From: UBA2638 sp046293135
GTDB taxonomy: Bacteria; Pseudomonadota; Alphaproteobacteria; Micavibrionales; Micavibrionaceae
Direction of reading: 5' to 3'
Assembly (NCBI GenBank): GCA_046293135.1
Contig: JBKBPR010000010.1
Span: 1 to 29,120 of the forward strand
Length of the DNA stretch: 29,120 bases
The notes below the pieces were generated by a model. That model had not been told where the DNA came from. It ran no database searches and was given only the letters and a program-made list of their open reading frames with translations. Positions 1-10,800 of this stretch are shown in pieces. The position numbers and the translations under genes are program-made. How positions within the stretch are numbered: position 1 is the stretch's first letter; the number at the start of each line of letters is the position of its first letter.

Positions 1-5
1 GTTAC

Positions 6-15
6 TGCTCCTTTT
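6..15 (-). promoter_or_regulatory. Shine-Dalgarno of a gene beginning just left of the window
   Basis: Read on the minus strand, the last bases of the window are AAAAGGAGCAGTAAC. AAGGAG (13 to 8) leaves seven bases before the window edge, so a start codon should lie at or just beyond it. The 62-nt spacer after fusA shows no terminator, so this gene is probably co-transcribed with fusA. By the usual str operon order it would be tuf (EF-Tu), but that is inference from gene order only. Confidence 0.6.
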
Positions 16-62
16 CGAACTTATAAAAACTCAATTACTTTAAACTTATCCAATCAATACGC

Positions 63-2171
63 TTACGCGCCCAACTTTTCTTTTACCTCAGCCGCGATCT
101 GCGCCGGTACAGGCTCATAATGATCGAACTGCATCGTGTATTGCGCGCGGCCTTGTGACATAGAGCGCAATGTATTGATGTAACCGAACATATTGGCCAA
201 AGGCACCATCGCTGTAATCACTTTCGCATTTCCGCGATCACCCATGGAATTAATCTGACCACGACGTGAGTTAAGATCACCGATAATATCACCCATGTAA
301 TCTTCAGGCGTAACAACTTCAACCTTCATCATTGGCTCAAGAAGTTGTGGTCCAGCCTTCTGCATCGCCTCTTTGAATGCCGCTTTTGCTGCAATTTCAA
401 AGGCAAGAACAGAGGAGTCAACATCGTGGTAAGATCCATCAACCAGCTCCACACGGAAGTCAACAACAGGGAATCCAGCAATAATACCAGTTTCCTGAGC
501 CTGCATAAGACCCTTATCAACGCCCGGAATATATTCTTTCGGAACACTACCGCCGACGATTTTGGATTCAAATGAATAACCCACTCCCGCTTCATTCGGA
601 TAGAAAATCAAATCGATTTTCGCGAACTGACCAGAACCACCAGACTGCTTCTTGTGCGTGTAAGAAATTTCAGTCTTTTTGGTGATTGTTTCACGATAAG
701 CCACCTGCGGCGCACCGATATTCGCTTCAACTTTAAATTCGCGCTTCATACGATCAACAATAATATCAAGGTGTAATTCACCCATACCTTTGATGATCGT
801 CTGGCCGGATTCATGGTCAACCGACACGCGGAAAGATGGATCTTCCGCCGCCAAACGCTGAAGCGCTTGTGACATTTTTTCCTGGTCAGCCTTTGTTTTC
901 GGCTCAACCGCAATCTCGATAACAGGCTCAGGGAATTCCATACGCTCCAGAACAACCTGCTTTTGCATGTCACATATCGTGTCACCAGTTGTTGTATCTT
1001 TCATGCCAACAAATGCAACAATATCACCAGCAAAGGCTTCGCTGATTTCTTCGCGGTTGTTTGAATGCATCAAAAGCATACGGCCAACGCGCTCACGCTT
1101 GTCTTTCACCGAATTTTGCACGTAAGAGCCGGATGTAATCTTACCGGAGTAAATACGCGCAAATGTTAGCGTTCCAACAAACGGGTCGTTCATAATTTTG
1201 AAGGCCAACGCCGAAAAAGGCTCATCATCTGAAGGCTTACGGTTTTCCGCCTCATCAGAATCAACCTTCATACCTTTTGTTTCGCCGATATCCAAAGGAG
1301 AAGGCAAATATTCAACAACGGCATCAAGCATAGGCTGAACACCCTTATTTTTGAAGGCCGTACCGCACAACACAGGAACAAACGCGCCTGAAATCGTACC
1401 CTTACGGATGCATTTTTTCAGCGTATCAATATCCGGCTCTTTGCCTTCAAGGTAGGCTTCCATCGCCGCATCATCTTGCTCAACTGCAAGCTCAATAAGC
1501 TTCTCACGGTATTCTTGTGCTTTATCAGCCAAATCCGCAGGAATATCAACATAAGAGAATGACGCGCCCAAGGCCTCACCATCCCATACAACAGCCTTCA
1601 TACGGACAAGGTCAATACAGCCCGCAAAATCACTTTCCGCACCAATCGGCAGCTGGATCACACAAGGAACAGCGCCCAAACGATCAACAATCATGTCAAC
1701 AGTGTTGTAGAAATCGGCGCCGATTTTATCCATTTTGTTCACAAAGCACATACGCGGCACTTTGTATTTGTCGGCCTGACGCCATACTGTTTCAGTCTGC
1801 GGCTCAACGCCTGCATTGGCATCAAAAACAGCAATCGCGCCATCAAGAACACGCAACGAACGCTCAACCTCAATCGTGAAGTCAACGTGCCCCGGTGTGT
1901 CAATGATATTCAAACGGAAACGATCACCTTTGTAAGGACCATCTTTCGGGGAATCCCAGAATGTCGTCGTCGCCGCAGAGGTAATTGTAATACCGCGCTC
2001 TTGCTCCTGCTCCATCCAGTCCATGGTCGCCGCGCCATCATGTACTTCACCAATTTTGTGTGACTTGCCGGAGTAAAACAAAATACGCTCGGTCGTTGTT
2101 GTCTTACCCGCATCAATATGCGCCATAATTCCAAAGTTCCGATAATGATCAATTGCGTGTTCGCGTGCCAT
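63..2171 (-). CDS. fusA: Elongation factor G
   Basis: Translational GTPase that drives tRNA-mRNA translocation on the ribosome and, with RRF, ribosome recycling; cytoplasmic. The 702-residue length is normal for the family. The GTPase motifs are visible: P-loop AHIDAGKT at 17-24, the switch I region around ERGITITSA at 59-67, DTPGH at 91-95 and NKMD at 145-148. Domains II to V follow, with a typical C-terminal stretch ending in KEKLGA. The ATG start at 2171 is preceded by AGGAAG at a suitable distance. It is the third gene of an rpsL-rpsG-fusA operon, 69 nt after rpsG. No defect is seen. Confidence 0.98.
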   Translation of the reverse strand: MAREHAIDHYRNFGIMAHIDAGKTTTTERILFYSGKSHKIGEVHDGAATMDWMEQEQERGITITSAATTTFWDSPKDGPYKGDRFRLNIIDTPGHVDFTIEVERSLRVLDGAIAVFDANAGVEPQTETVWRQADKYKVPRMCFVNKMDKIGADFYNTVDMIVDRLGAVPCVIQLPIGAESDFAGCIDLVRMKAVVWDGEALGASFSYVDIPADLADKAQEYREKLIELAVEQDDAAMEAYLEGKEPDIDTLKKCIRKGTISGAFVPVLCGTAFKNKGVQPMLDAVVEYLPSPLDIGETKGMKVDSDEAENRKPSDDEPFSALAFKIMNDPFVGTLTFARIYSGKITSGSYVQNSVKDKRERVGRMLLMHSNNREEISEAFAGDIVAFVGMKDTTTGDTICDMQKQVVLERMEFPEPVIEIAVEPKTKADQEKMSQALQRLAAEDPSFRVSVDHESGQTIIKGMGELHLDIIVDRMKREFKVEANIGAPQVAYRETITKKTEISYTHKKQSGGSGQFAKIDLIFYPNEAGVGYSFESKIVGGSVPKEYIPGVDKGLMQAQETGIIAGFPVVDFRVELVDGSYHDVDSSVLAFEIAAKAAFKEAMQKAGPQLLEPMMKVEVVTPEDYMGDIIGDLNSRRGQINSMGDRGNAKVITAMVPLANMFGYINTLRSMSQGRAQYTMQFDHYEPVPAQIAAEVKEKLGA

Positions 2172-2240
2172 AATTCTATCTTCCTATTTTCTAAACGTCG
2201 TTCCGTTATATCCGTTGTCGTATTTTCTAAGCTGTTTCGA

Positions 2241-2753
2241 TTACCATCTGTAATGCGCAAAAGCCTTGTTCGCATCTGCCATTTTGTGGGTGTCGTCACG
2301 CTTTTTCACAGCAGAGCCGCGGTCATTGGCCGCTTCAAACAATTCATTCGCCAAACGCTCAATCATTGTGTTTTCGTTACGCTTACGCGCCGCATCAATG
2401 ATCCAGCGTATAGCCAAAGCCATCGCACGCTCGGAGCGAACCTCAACCGGAACCTGATAGGTCGCACCACCAACACGGCGGGAACGCACTTCCAATTTCG
2501 GCTTCACATTTTTCAGAGCATCATGGAACAAGCGCAAGCCCTTTGACTTTGCTGCAACCGCATCGCCTTCAAAGCTCTTGCCTTCTTTGGCAGCTTTGCT
2601 TTCCAAGATTTCCACCGCGCCATAAACAATTTTCTCGGCGACGGATTTCTTACCATCAACCATAACATTGTTCATGAACTTGGTCAGAACCACATCTCCG
2701 AACTTCGGATCTGGCAAAACTTCGCGTTTTTCTGCTCTATGACGACGTGACAT
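2241..2753 (-). CDS. rpsG: 30S ribosomal protein S7, with an internal insertion
   Basis: Primary 16S rRNA-binding protein that organises the head of the small subunit near the E site. The N-terminus (MSRRHRAEKREVLPDPKFGD) and the C-terminus (AFAHYRW) are canonical, as is the LEVRSRRVGGATYQVPVEVR core at about 87-106. The protein has 170 residues, whereas most bacterial S7 proteins have about 156. The excess is an insertion of about 14 residues near 54-71, rich in Lys, Ala and Gly, between the YGAVEILE helix and the LFHDALKNVKP helix. The start is supported by GAGGAG eight bases upstream of the ATG. It lies 20 nt after rpsL and is co-transcribed with it. Confidence 0.97.
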   Translation of the reverse strand: MSRRHRAEKREVLPDPKFGDVVLTKFMNNVMVDGKKSVAEKIVYGAVEILESKAAKEGKSFEGDAVAAKSKGLRLFHDALKNVKPKLEVRSRRVGGATYQVPVEVRSERAMALAIRWIIDAARKRNENTMIERLANELFEAANDRGSAVKKRDDTHKMADANKAFAHYRW

Positions 2754-2773
2754 ATATAATGCTCCTCAATAAA

Positions 2774-3145
2774 TTATTTCGGCCTCTTCACGCCGTAACG
2801 TGAACGAGCCTGCTTACGATCCTTAACGCCCTGCGTATCAAGCGCACCGCGAATAATTGTATAACGCACACCCGGTAAGTCTTTTACACGACCACCGCGC
2901 ACCAGCACAACAGAGTGCTCCTGCAGGTTGTGGCCTTCACCCGGAATGTAGCAAATAACTTCCATACCTGTTGTCAAGCGCACTTTGGCGACCTTACGTA
3001 AAGCGGAGTTCGGCTTTTTCGGCGTGGTTGTATAAACACGCGTACAAACGCCACGACGCTGAGGATTGCTCTTCAGCGCTCTGTTTTTCTTTCTTTTAAC
3101 AACCTGCTCACGCGGTTTACGAATTAATTGTTGAATGGTTGGCAT
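2774..3145 (-). CDS. rpsL: 30S ribosomal protein S12
   Basis: Decoding-centre protein of the small subunit. With the start placed at 3145 (MPTIQQLIRKPRE) the product has 123 residues, the family length. An in-frame ATG 21 nt further upstream would add seven unconserved residues, and the AAGG seven bases before 3145 favours the inner start. The TTPKKPNSALRK segment carries the Lys pair at 43-44, where streptomycin-resistance substitutions occur in other species; here it is the ordinary sensitive form. The second hot spot, GRVKDLPGVRY, is also unchanged. First gene of the str operon; its promoter is read at 3321-3349, leaving a leader of roughly 170 nt. Confidence 0.97.
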   Translation of the reverse strand: MPTIQQLIRKPREQVVKRKKNRALKSNPQRRGVCTRVYTTTPKKPNSALRKVAKVRLTTGMEVICYIPGEGHNLQEHSVVLVRGGRVKDLPGVRYTIIRGALDTQGVKDRKQARSRYGVKRPK

Positions 3146-3320
3146 ACCTAAACCTTCACTTTTCAATACATTTCAATTTTGGATGGAGCATTTAGCGCAT
3201 ATCGCGGAATAAAGTCAACAGCAATTCCACAATATCAGCGGGTCAAATGCAGAGCATCCGTTTCAGGATGATGCGCGGCTTTTAACGAAAATATCGCACC
3301 GCAACTCATCAGATTGGCGG

Positions 3321-3349
3321 ACAATAAGGGAAACCCTATTTTCTGTCAA
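3321..3349 (-). promoter_or_regulatory. Candidate promoter of the rpsL-rpsG-fusA operon
   Basis: On the minus strand TTGACA (3349-3344) is followed after exactly 17 bases by TATTGT (3326-3321), a good sigma-70 type match. It lies between the rpoC terminator and rpsL, as expected for an independent str promoter. A second, weaker candidate, TTGACT (3318 region excluded; hexamer at 3218-3213) with CTAAAT 17 bases on, sits closer to rpsL. The leader contains a small hairpin, CATCC/GGATG, at 3255-3270, which could be regulatory but proves nothing. Confidence 0.6.
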
Positions 3350-3373
3350 GGGAAAAACTCGATTTTCAACAAT

Positions 3374-3405
3374 AAAAAAACGCCCAGAAAGCTCGGGGCG
3401 TTTTT
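3374..3405 (-). terminator. Rho-independent terminator after rpoC
   Basis: Ten-base-pair stem AAAAACGCCC (3376-3385) / GGGCGTTTTT (3396-3405) with a 10-nt loop. Read on the minus strand, the stem runs into a T-run about 46 nt after the rpoC stop codon. It ends the rpoBC transcript and separates it from the str operon, whose promoter lies just downstream. Confidence 0.85.
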
Positions 3406-3450
3406 CACAATAATTTCAAAGCGTAAGCCTTTGATAAAAACAGCTAAATT

Positions 3451-6400
3451 CTAACCGTTTGCGGCTTCTTTGTGATCGTCCTCAGCAACAACATCAGCTT
3501 CCGGCAATGCGGGGACATCCGCCGCATCAATCGCTTCTGCGCTTTGCTGAGCGGCCATGGCCACTTTATCACGCTGCGCTGCGACACGCTTGACATCATT
3601 GACATAGGCACCCGTACCCGCCGGAATCAAACGACCGACAATTACGTTTTCCTTGAGGCCGTTCAAGCGGTCAACCTTGCCTTGTGTCGAAGCTTCAGTC
3701 AGAACGCGTGTTGTCTCTTGGAAGGAGGCCGCAGAGATAAAGCTGCGGGTTTGCAACGAGGCTTTGGTAATACCTTGCAGGACAGGCTTGGCCACCGCAG
3801 GGCGCTTGCCCTCATCGATATATTTCTGGTTTGCGGCTTCAAAGACTTCGCGGTCCTCAATTTCGCCGACCAGATATGTCGTGTCGCCAACTTCCTGAAT
3901 TTCAACCTTCTGCAACATCTGGCGGACGATAACCTCAATGTGCTTGTCATTGATTTTCACACCCTGCAGACGGTAAACATCCTGCACTTCATTCGTAAGG
4001 TAATCAGCCAGAGCCTCAACCCCCAGAACATCGAGAATGTCGTGCGGCACCAATGCCCCATCAAGAAGCGCATCCCCCTTACGGACGAAATCGCCTTCCT
4101 GAACGGCCAAATGCAGACCTTTCGGGATCAGATATTCACGCGGCTCACCATCAGCGGCATTGGCAGGCTTCACAACAATACGGCGCTTGGCCTTATAGTC
4201 CTTACCGAACTCAACATAACCGTCGATTTCAGAGATAATCGCAAAGTCTTTCGGACGACGCGCCTCGAACAATTCAGCCACGCGCGGTAGACCTCCGGTA
4301 ATATCGCGGGTTTTTGATGTCTCACGCGGGATACGCGCCACAATATCACCAGCCTTCACATCTTGCCCGTTCTCAATCGACAGGATCGAGTCAACCGACA
4401 TGTAGTAATTGGCCGGAAGACCGCTTGGCAGATTGATCACATTGCCTTTCTTATCAAGCAGAGAAATCCGAGGCTTCAGATCGCTGCCCTTAGGCTGTGA
4501 GCGCCAGTCAATAACGCGGCGGGACGAAATTCCGGTCGTTTCATCAACCTGATCGATAATCGAAACACCTTCGACAAGGTCAAAGAAATGCGCCACACCG
4601 TCCTTTTCTGTGATGATCGGAATCGTATATGGATCCCACTCAACCAGCCTGTCTCCGGCCTTGACCTTCGCACCGTCTTCAACACGCAAACGCGCGCCGT
4701 AAGGAATACGGTGTGTTTCCTTGTCTTTGCCTTTTTCGTCAACCAGTGCAATCTCCGTGTTTCGTCCCATAACGATGGAAACGCCATCAGAGTTCTTCAC
4801 GATGTTCTTGTTGCGAATTTCAACCTTGGCATTGACGCTGGCATCAACATGGGAGCGCTCTGCGCCCTTCTGTGCCGCACCACCAATGTGGAACGTCCGC
4901 ATCGTCAACTGCGTACCCGGCTCACCGATAGATTGTGCCGCCATAACGCCGATAGCCTCACCTACATTCACTTCGCTTCCGCGCGCCAGATCACGCCCAT
5001 AACATTTTGCACAAATTCCGACTTCGGATTCACACGTCAATACCGAGCGAACAAGCACTTCATCAACGCCGGCTGTCTCAACCTGCTCTGATGTAATCTC
5101 GTCCATAATTTCGCCGGCCTTGACAATGACCTCGCCATTCAGCGGGTTCACAATATCAATCGCCGCCGCACGTCCCAAAATCCGCTCGGACAAGGACACA
5201 ACGACATCTGCGCCATTCATCACAGCCCGCATCTTGATACCGTTTTGCGTACCGCAATCACGCTCTGTCACGATTGCATCTTGCGCAACATCCACCAGAC
5301 GACGTGTTAGGTAACCGGAGTTCGCAGTCTTCAGGGCTGTATCAGCCAAGCCTTTCCGCGCACCGTGGGTAGAGTTAAAGTATTCAAGAACTGTCAAACC
5401 TTCCTTGAAGTTCGAGATAATCGGCGTTTCGATAATCTCGCCCGACGGCTTGGCCATCAATCCGCGCATACCCGCGAGCTGACGTATCTGCGCTGCAGAT
5501 CCCCGCGCTCCCGAATGTGCCATCATATAAACGGCATTCATATTGCCCGTTTCCAGTTTGGAAATTTTGCGCATCATAGCGTCGGCAACATCATCCGTAC
5601 ATTTCGACCAGATATCGACAACCTTGTTGTATTTTTCACCTTTTGTAATCAAACCATCCATGTATTGGTGTTCGAATTCGGCGACTTTTTCCTGCGCGGA
5701 ATCAACCAGTGTTTGCTTCTCTTCAGGAATAATCAGATCATCCTTACCGATTGAAATACCGGAGATACAGGCATATTTAAAGCCCATCTTCATCAGGCGG
5801 TCAGCGAAGATCACAGCCTCTTTCTGGCCGCAATAACGGTAAACCGTATCAATGACGTTCGAGATTTCTTTCTTGGTCAAAATCTGGTTGATCAACGCAA
5901 ACGGCACTTCCGGATGACGCGGCAACAAATCAGACATGATCATACGACCCGGCGTTGATTCAACAATCAGCGTAACAGGCTCGTTGTTCTCATTGACGGT
6001 GTGGTAACGGCATTTGATCTTGGCATGAAGACTCAAGACACCGCTTTCCAGCGCGTGCATAATCTCACCCGCACCGCGGAAGATCATGCCTTCACCCTTT
6101 TGACCATCCAGAGCGATCGAAAGGTAATAAATCCCCAAAACGATATCCTGTGACGGCACAATAATCGGCTTACCATTGGCTGGTGAGAGGATGTTGTTCG
6201 TTGACATCATCAAGCACCGCGCCTCAAGCTGCGCTTCCACGGATAGCGGCACGTGTACGGCCATCTGGTCACCGTCAAAGTCAGCGTTAAACGCTGTACA
6301 GACCAGCGGGTGAAGCTGGATCGCTTTTCCTTCGATCAAAACAGGTTCAAAGGCCTGAATACCCAAGCGGTGCAGCGTCGGTGCGCGGTTCAGCAATACG

Positions 6401-7662
6401 GGGTGCTCGCGAATAACCTCTTCAAGGATATCCCAAACTTCTGGGCGCTCTTTCTCAACCATCTTCTTCGCGGCCTTGACCGTCGAGGCCAAACCGTAAA
6501 TTTCGAGCTTGTGATAGATAAACGGCTTGAACAGCTCCAGCGCCATTTTCTTCGGAATACCGCATTGGTGAAGTTTCAGCTCCGGCCCAACCACGATCAC
6601 CGAACGACCTGAATAGTCCACACGCTTTCCGAGAAGGTTCTGACGGAAACGACCTTGCTTTCCTTTGAGCATATCGGACAAAGATTTCAGCGGACGCTTA
6701 TTCGCACCAGTAATGACGCGGCCACGGCGGCCATTGTCAAAGAGCGCATCCACGGATTCTTGCAGCATCCGCTTTTCATTTCGCACAATAATGTCAGGGG
6801 CGCGCAGTTCGATCAGACGCTTCAAACGGTTATTACGGTTGATCACACGGCGATAAAGATCGTTCAAATCGGATGTCGCAAAACGGCCACCATCAAGCGG
6901 AACAAGCGGGCGCAATTCCGGCGGAAGAACAGGAACAACATCCAGAATCATCCACTCCGGACGCGTGCCGGATTCAATAAACGCATCGAGCAGCTTCATG
7001 CGCTTGACGAGTTTCTTACGCTTAGCTTCGGAATTGGTTTCGGCCAAATCTTCTTCAACCTTCACCTTTTCAGCTTCCAGATCCAGCGCGGATAGAATTT
7101 CCTTCATCGCCTCGGCACCGATTCCGGCGCGGAAATTTTCCTCGCCATATTCGTCCTGCGCCGCCATATACTCTTCTTCATTGAGCATCTGGAACGGCTT
7201 GAGCGGAGTCATGCCCGGCTCAATGACAATAAAGCTCTCAAAGTACAAAACGCGCTCAAGATCCTTCAGCGTCATATCCATGATCAGGCCGATGCGGGAC
7301 GGCAGAGATTTCAAGAACCAGATATGCGCGACAGGCGAAGCCAGTTCAATATGCCCCATACGGTCACGGCGTACCTTGGTCAGCGTCACTTCAACGCCGC
7401 ACTTCTCACAGATAATGCCCTTATATTTCATGCGCTTATATTTGCCGCACAGACATTCATAATCCTTGATCGGGCCAAAAATACGCGCGCAGAAAAGACC
7501 GTCTTTCTCCGGCTTGAAGGTACGGTAATTGATCGTTTCAGGCTTTTTTACCTCACCGTAAGACCAGCTGAGCATCTGTTCGGGCGATGCAATCGAAATC
7601 CGGATGCTGTCAAAGCTTTGCGGGCCTGTTGGCTGTCCAAAGAGGTTCATTAACTCGTTCAT
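3451..7662 (-). CDS. rpoC: DNA-directed RNA polymerase subunit beta'
   Basis: Catalytic large subunit of RNA polymerase. The length of 1403 residues fits the alphaproteobacterial family. The N-terminal zinc site has Cys at 70, 72, 85 and 88 (ECLCGKYKR...ICEKCG). The active-centre motif NADFDGDQM is at 459-467, so the magnesium-binding Asp residues are 461, 463 and 465. The second zinc site uses Cys 803, 877, 884 and 887. The C-terminus is acidic and Ala-rich (residues about 1375-1403), as is common. The start at 7662 is chosen because GGAAGG lies upstream; a second Met at residue 5 is possible but less well spaced. It follows rpoB after 148 nt and is closed by a terminator at 3374-3405. Confidence 0.99.
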   Translation of the reverse strand: MNELMNLFGQPTGPQSFDSIRISIASPEQMLSWSYGEVKKPETINYRTFKPEKDGLFCARIFGPIKDYECLCGKYKRMKYKGIICEKCGVEVTLTKVRRDRMGHIELASPVAHIWFLKSLPSRIGLIMDMTLKDLERVLYFESFIVIEPGMTPLKPFQMLNEEEYMAAQDEYGEENFRAGIGAEAMKEILSALDLEAEKVKVEEDLAETNSEAKRKKLVKRMKLLDAFIESGTRPEWMILDVVPVLPPELRPLVPLDGGRFATSDLNDLYRRVINRNNRLKRLIELRAPDIIVRNEKRMLQESVDALFDNGRRGRVITGANKRPLKSLSDMLKGKQGRFRQNLLGKRVDYSGRSVIVVGPELKLHQCGIPKKMALELFKPFIYHKLEIYGLASTVKAAKKMVEKERPEVWDILEEVIREHPVLLNRAPTLHRLGIQAFEPVLIEGKAIQLHPLVCTAFNADFDGDQMAVHVPLSVEAQLEARCLMMSTNNILSPANGKPIIVPSQDIVLGIYYLSIALDGQKGEGMIFRGAGEIMHALESGVLSLHAKIKCRYHTVNENNEPVTLIVESTPGRMIMSDLLPRHPEVPFALINQILTKKEISNVIDTVYRYCGQKEAVIFADRLMKMGFKYACISGISIGKDDLIIPEEKQTLVDSAQEKVAEFEHQYMDGLITKGEKYNKVVDIWSKCTDDVADAMMRKISKLETGNMNAVYMMAHSGARGSAAQIRQLAGMRGLMAKPSGEIIETPIISNFKEGLTVLEYFNSTHGARKGLADTALKTANSGYLTRRLVDVAQDAIVTERDCGTQNGIKMRAVMNGADVVVSLSERILGRAAAIDIVNPLNGEVIVKAGEIMDEITSEQVETAGVDEVLVRSVLTCESEVGICAKCYGRDLARGSEVNVGEAIGVMAAQSIGEPGTQLTMRTFHIGGAAQKGAERSHVDASVNAKVEIRNKNIVKNSDGVSIVMGRNTEIALVDEKGKDKETHRIPYGARLRVEDGAKVKAGDRLVEWDPYTIPIITEKDGVAHFFDLVEGVSIIDQVDETTGISSRRVIDWRSQPKGSDLKPRISLLDKKGNVINLPSGLPANYYMSVDSILSIENGQDVKAGDIVARIPRETSKTRDITGGLPRVAELFEARRPKDFAIISEIDGYVEFGKDYKAKRRIVVKPANAADGEPREYLIPKGLHLAVQEGDFVRKGDALLDGALVPHDILDVLGVEALADYLTNEVQDVYRLQGVKINDKHIEVIVRQMLQKVEIQEVGDTTYLVGEIEDREVFEAANQKYIDEGKRPAVAKPVLQGITKASLQTRSFISAASFQETTRVLTEASTQGKVDRLNGLKENVIVGRLIPAGTGAYVNDVKRVAAQRDKVAMAAQQSAEAIDAADVPALPEADVVAEDDHKEAANG

Positions 7663-7693
7663 TTTTCTGCCTTCCTCAATTTTAATGTCACAG

Positions 7694-7796
7694 AGGCGAA
7701 TTGCGCCTATTAAATTCCGTTATTCTTTTTATCTCGCCGGAGTGTTTGGGTTAAATCCGCCAGCGACAAGAGCGAAGCGCTTCATAAATAAAGCGC
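7694..7796 (-). repeat. Two hairpins in the rpoB-rpoC spacer
   Basis: The 148-nt spacer holds two short perfect inverted repeats: GCGCTT/AAGCGC at 7777-7796 (8-nt loop) and AGGCG/CGCCT at 7694-7708 (5-nt loop). The second is close to the rpoC Shine-Dalgarno. Neither has a T-run on the minus strand, so they are not terminators. They may act in RNA processing or in setting beta' translation, which is a guess. Confidence 0.4.
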
Positions 7797-7810
7797 CCCG
7801 CTTAGATATT

Positions 7811-10800
7811 TTAATTATTACCCGATTGCTTCAGATCGACATTCAGACCCAGTGCTTTCAATTCCTTGGTCAAAACGTTGAAGGACTCAGGAATACCGAT
7901 CTCGAAATTGTCTTCGCCGCGCACAATCGCTTCGTAGACTTTCGAGCGTCCGGCCACATCGTCCGACTTCACTGTCAGCATTTCTTGCAGCGTGTAGGCC
8001 GCACCATAAGCTTGCAGCGCCCAAACCTCCATCTCTCCGAAACGCTGGCCACCGAACTGCGCCTTACCGCCCAGAGGTTGCTGCGTCACAAGGGAGTATG
8101 GCCCAATTGAACGCGCGTGGATTTTATCATCCACCAAGTGGTGCAATTTGAGCATATACATATAGCCGACTGTCACAGGGCGGTGGAAATATTCCCCTGT
8201 CCGCCCGTCGATCAAACGCATCTGACCGGACTGATCCAAGCCTGCCTTTTCAAGCAGATCGGAAATGTCTTTTTCTTCTGCGCCATCAAAAACAGGTGTT
8301 GCCATCGGCACACCGCCGCGCAGATTATTCGCCATTTCAACGACTTGCTCCGCATCCAGCTTGCTGACTTTTTCTTTGTACTCGCGCTCGCCATAAACAA
8401 GTTTAAGCTTTTCATCCAAAGCCTTGCGCTCACCTGCACTCGGATTTTTGCGATCATTGAAATTGTCGATAATCTCACCGATCTGGCGACCCAAAGACGC
8501 TGAAGCCCAGCCCAAATGTGTTTCCAAAATCTGACCGACATTCATCCGTGACGGCACGCCGAGCGGATTAAGAACGATATCAACAGGCGTTCCGTCTTCA
8601 AGATATGGCATATCTTCAACAGGCATAATCTTGGACACAACACCTTTGTTTCCGTGACGGCCAGCCATTTTATCACCCGGCTGCATTTTACGCTTGATCG
8701 CAACAAAGACCTTTACCATCTTCATCACGCCCGGCATCAATTCATCACCGCGCTGAAGCTTTTCAACCTTGTTCTCGAAACGCTCCTTGATGTTGTCAAC
8801 AGCATCATCAAACGATTTTGACATCGCCTCGATATCAGCCATCAACGCATCATCTTGAACTGCGATCTGACGCATTAGGCCACGCTTTTCAATATCGGCC
8901 AAATCCTGCGCCGTGATTTTTGCGCCTTTTTTAAGCTTCACATCCTTGGGAACAGAGGCCACGGTCTGACCAACCAACAACTCCGTCAAACGGCTATAGA
9001 AACCATCTTCCAAAATACGGCGCTCGTCATCACGGTCTTTGGCAAGACGTTCAATTTCCTCAGCCTCAATCGAGAGCGCACGCGCATCTTTATCCACCCC
9101 GCGGCGGTTAAATACACGCACTTCAACAATTGTCCCGACAGCACCGGGCGGCAGACGCAAAGACGTGTCTTTGACATCAGCAGCCTTCTCACCGAAGATC
9201 GCACGCAAAAGCTTTTCTTCTGGTGTCATCGGCGATTCACCTTTCGGCGTAACCTTACCGACCAGAATATCGCCAGGGCCAACTTCCGCACCAATGTGCA
9301 CAATGCCAGCCTCGTCAAGATGCTTGAGCGCTTCTTCACCAACATTCGGAATATCGCGGGTAATTTCTTCGGTTCCGAGCTTCGTATCACGCGCCATCAC
9401 CTCAAATTCCTCAATGTGAATAGAGGTAAAGACATCATCACTCACGATTTTTTCGGAAATCAGGATAGAGTCCTCGAAGTTGTAACCGTTCCACGGCATA
9501 AACGCCACGAGGATATTCTTACCCAAAGCCAATTCACCGAGCTGTGTTGATGGGCCGTCAGCAATTACATCGCCAGCCTTCACAACATCACCAACCTTCA
9601 CCAGCGGGCGTTGATTGATACAGGTGTTTTGGTTCGAGCGCTGGAATTTCGCCAGCTTGTAAATATCAACAACAGGCTCATCAGCGCTTTGACGCTCACT
9701 GGCCTGAACAACGATACGGGTTGCATCCACCTTGGTAACAAATCCACCGCGGCGCGCCGCAACAGCAGCGCCAGAGTCACGCGCAACCGTAGCTTCCATC
9801 CCTGTTCCGACAAGCGGTGCAGAAGAATTCAGCAGTGGCACGGCCTGACGCATCATGTTCGAACCCATTAAAGCGCGGTTCGCATCGTCATTCTCAAGGA
9901 ACGGAATGAGCGAGGCCGCAACCGAAACAATCTGCTTCGGTGAAACGTCGATGAACTCAATCAAATCAGGTGTAGACATCAAGTTCTCGCCCGCTTTACG
10001 GCAAGACACAAGCTCATTGACAAACTTGCCTTTCGGGTCAAGCTCGGAATTGGCCTGTGCGATTGTGTATTTCGCTTCTTCCATCGCTGACATGTAAACA
10101 ACTTCGTCAGCAACTTTGCCATCGACAACGCGGCGATACGGGCTTTCGATAAAGCCATATTGATTGACACGGGCAAAGGTCGCCAATGAGTTAATCAAAC
10201 CGATATTCGGGCCTTCAGGCGTTTCAATCGGGCAAATACGACCATAGTGAGTCGGGTGAACGTCACGAACCTCAAAGCCCGCCCGCTCACGCGTCAAACC
10301 ACCGGGGCCAAGTGCTGACAGACGACGCTTATGCGTAATCTCGGAAAGCGGATTGGTCTGGTCCATAAACTGTGACAGCTGGGAAGAGCCGAAGAACTCA
10401 CGCACTGCGGCTTGTGCAGGCTTGGAGTTAATCAAATCATGCGGCATATAGGTGTCAATCTCTACAGAGGACATACGCTCACGAATAGCGCGCTCCATAC
10501 GCAACAACCCTATCCGCACCTGATTTTCCATCAACTCGCCAACAGAACGAACGCGGCGGTTACCAAGGTTATCAATATCGTCAACCTCGCCCTTACCGTC
10601 TTTCAAGCCATGCAAATATTTCAGGATTGCCAAAATATCCGCCTTACACAGAACGCGGAACTGGTCAGGCGCATCCAGATCAAGACGCGCATTCATCTTC
10701 ACGCGGCCAACAGGCGAAAGATCATAACGCTCAGGATCAAAGAACAAGGACTGGAACAAAACATCAGCGGATTCAACAGTCGGCGGCTCACCGGGACGCA

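Noticed and set aside
3472..4290. Open frame of 272 codons on the plus strand opposite rpoC
   Set aside because: It is antisense to the conserved rpoC C-terminal coding region, has no Shine-Dalgarno or known motif, and reflects the codon bias of rpoC. The other long plus-strand frames over rpoC, rpoB and gcv genes were rejected for the same reason.
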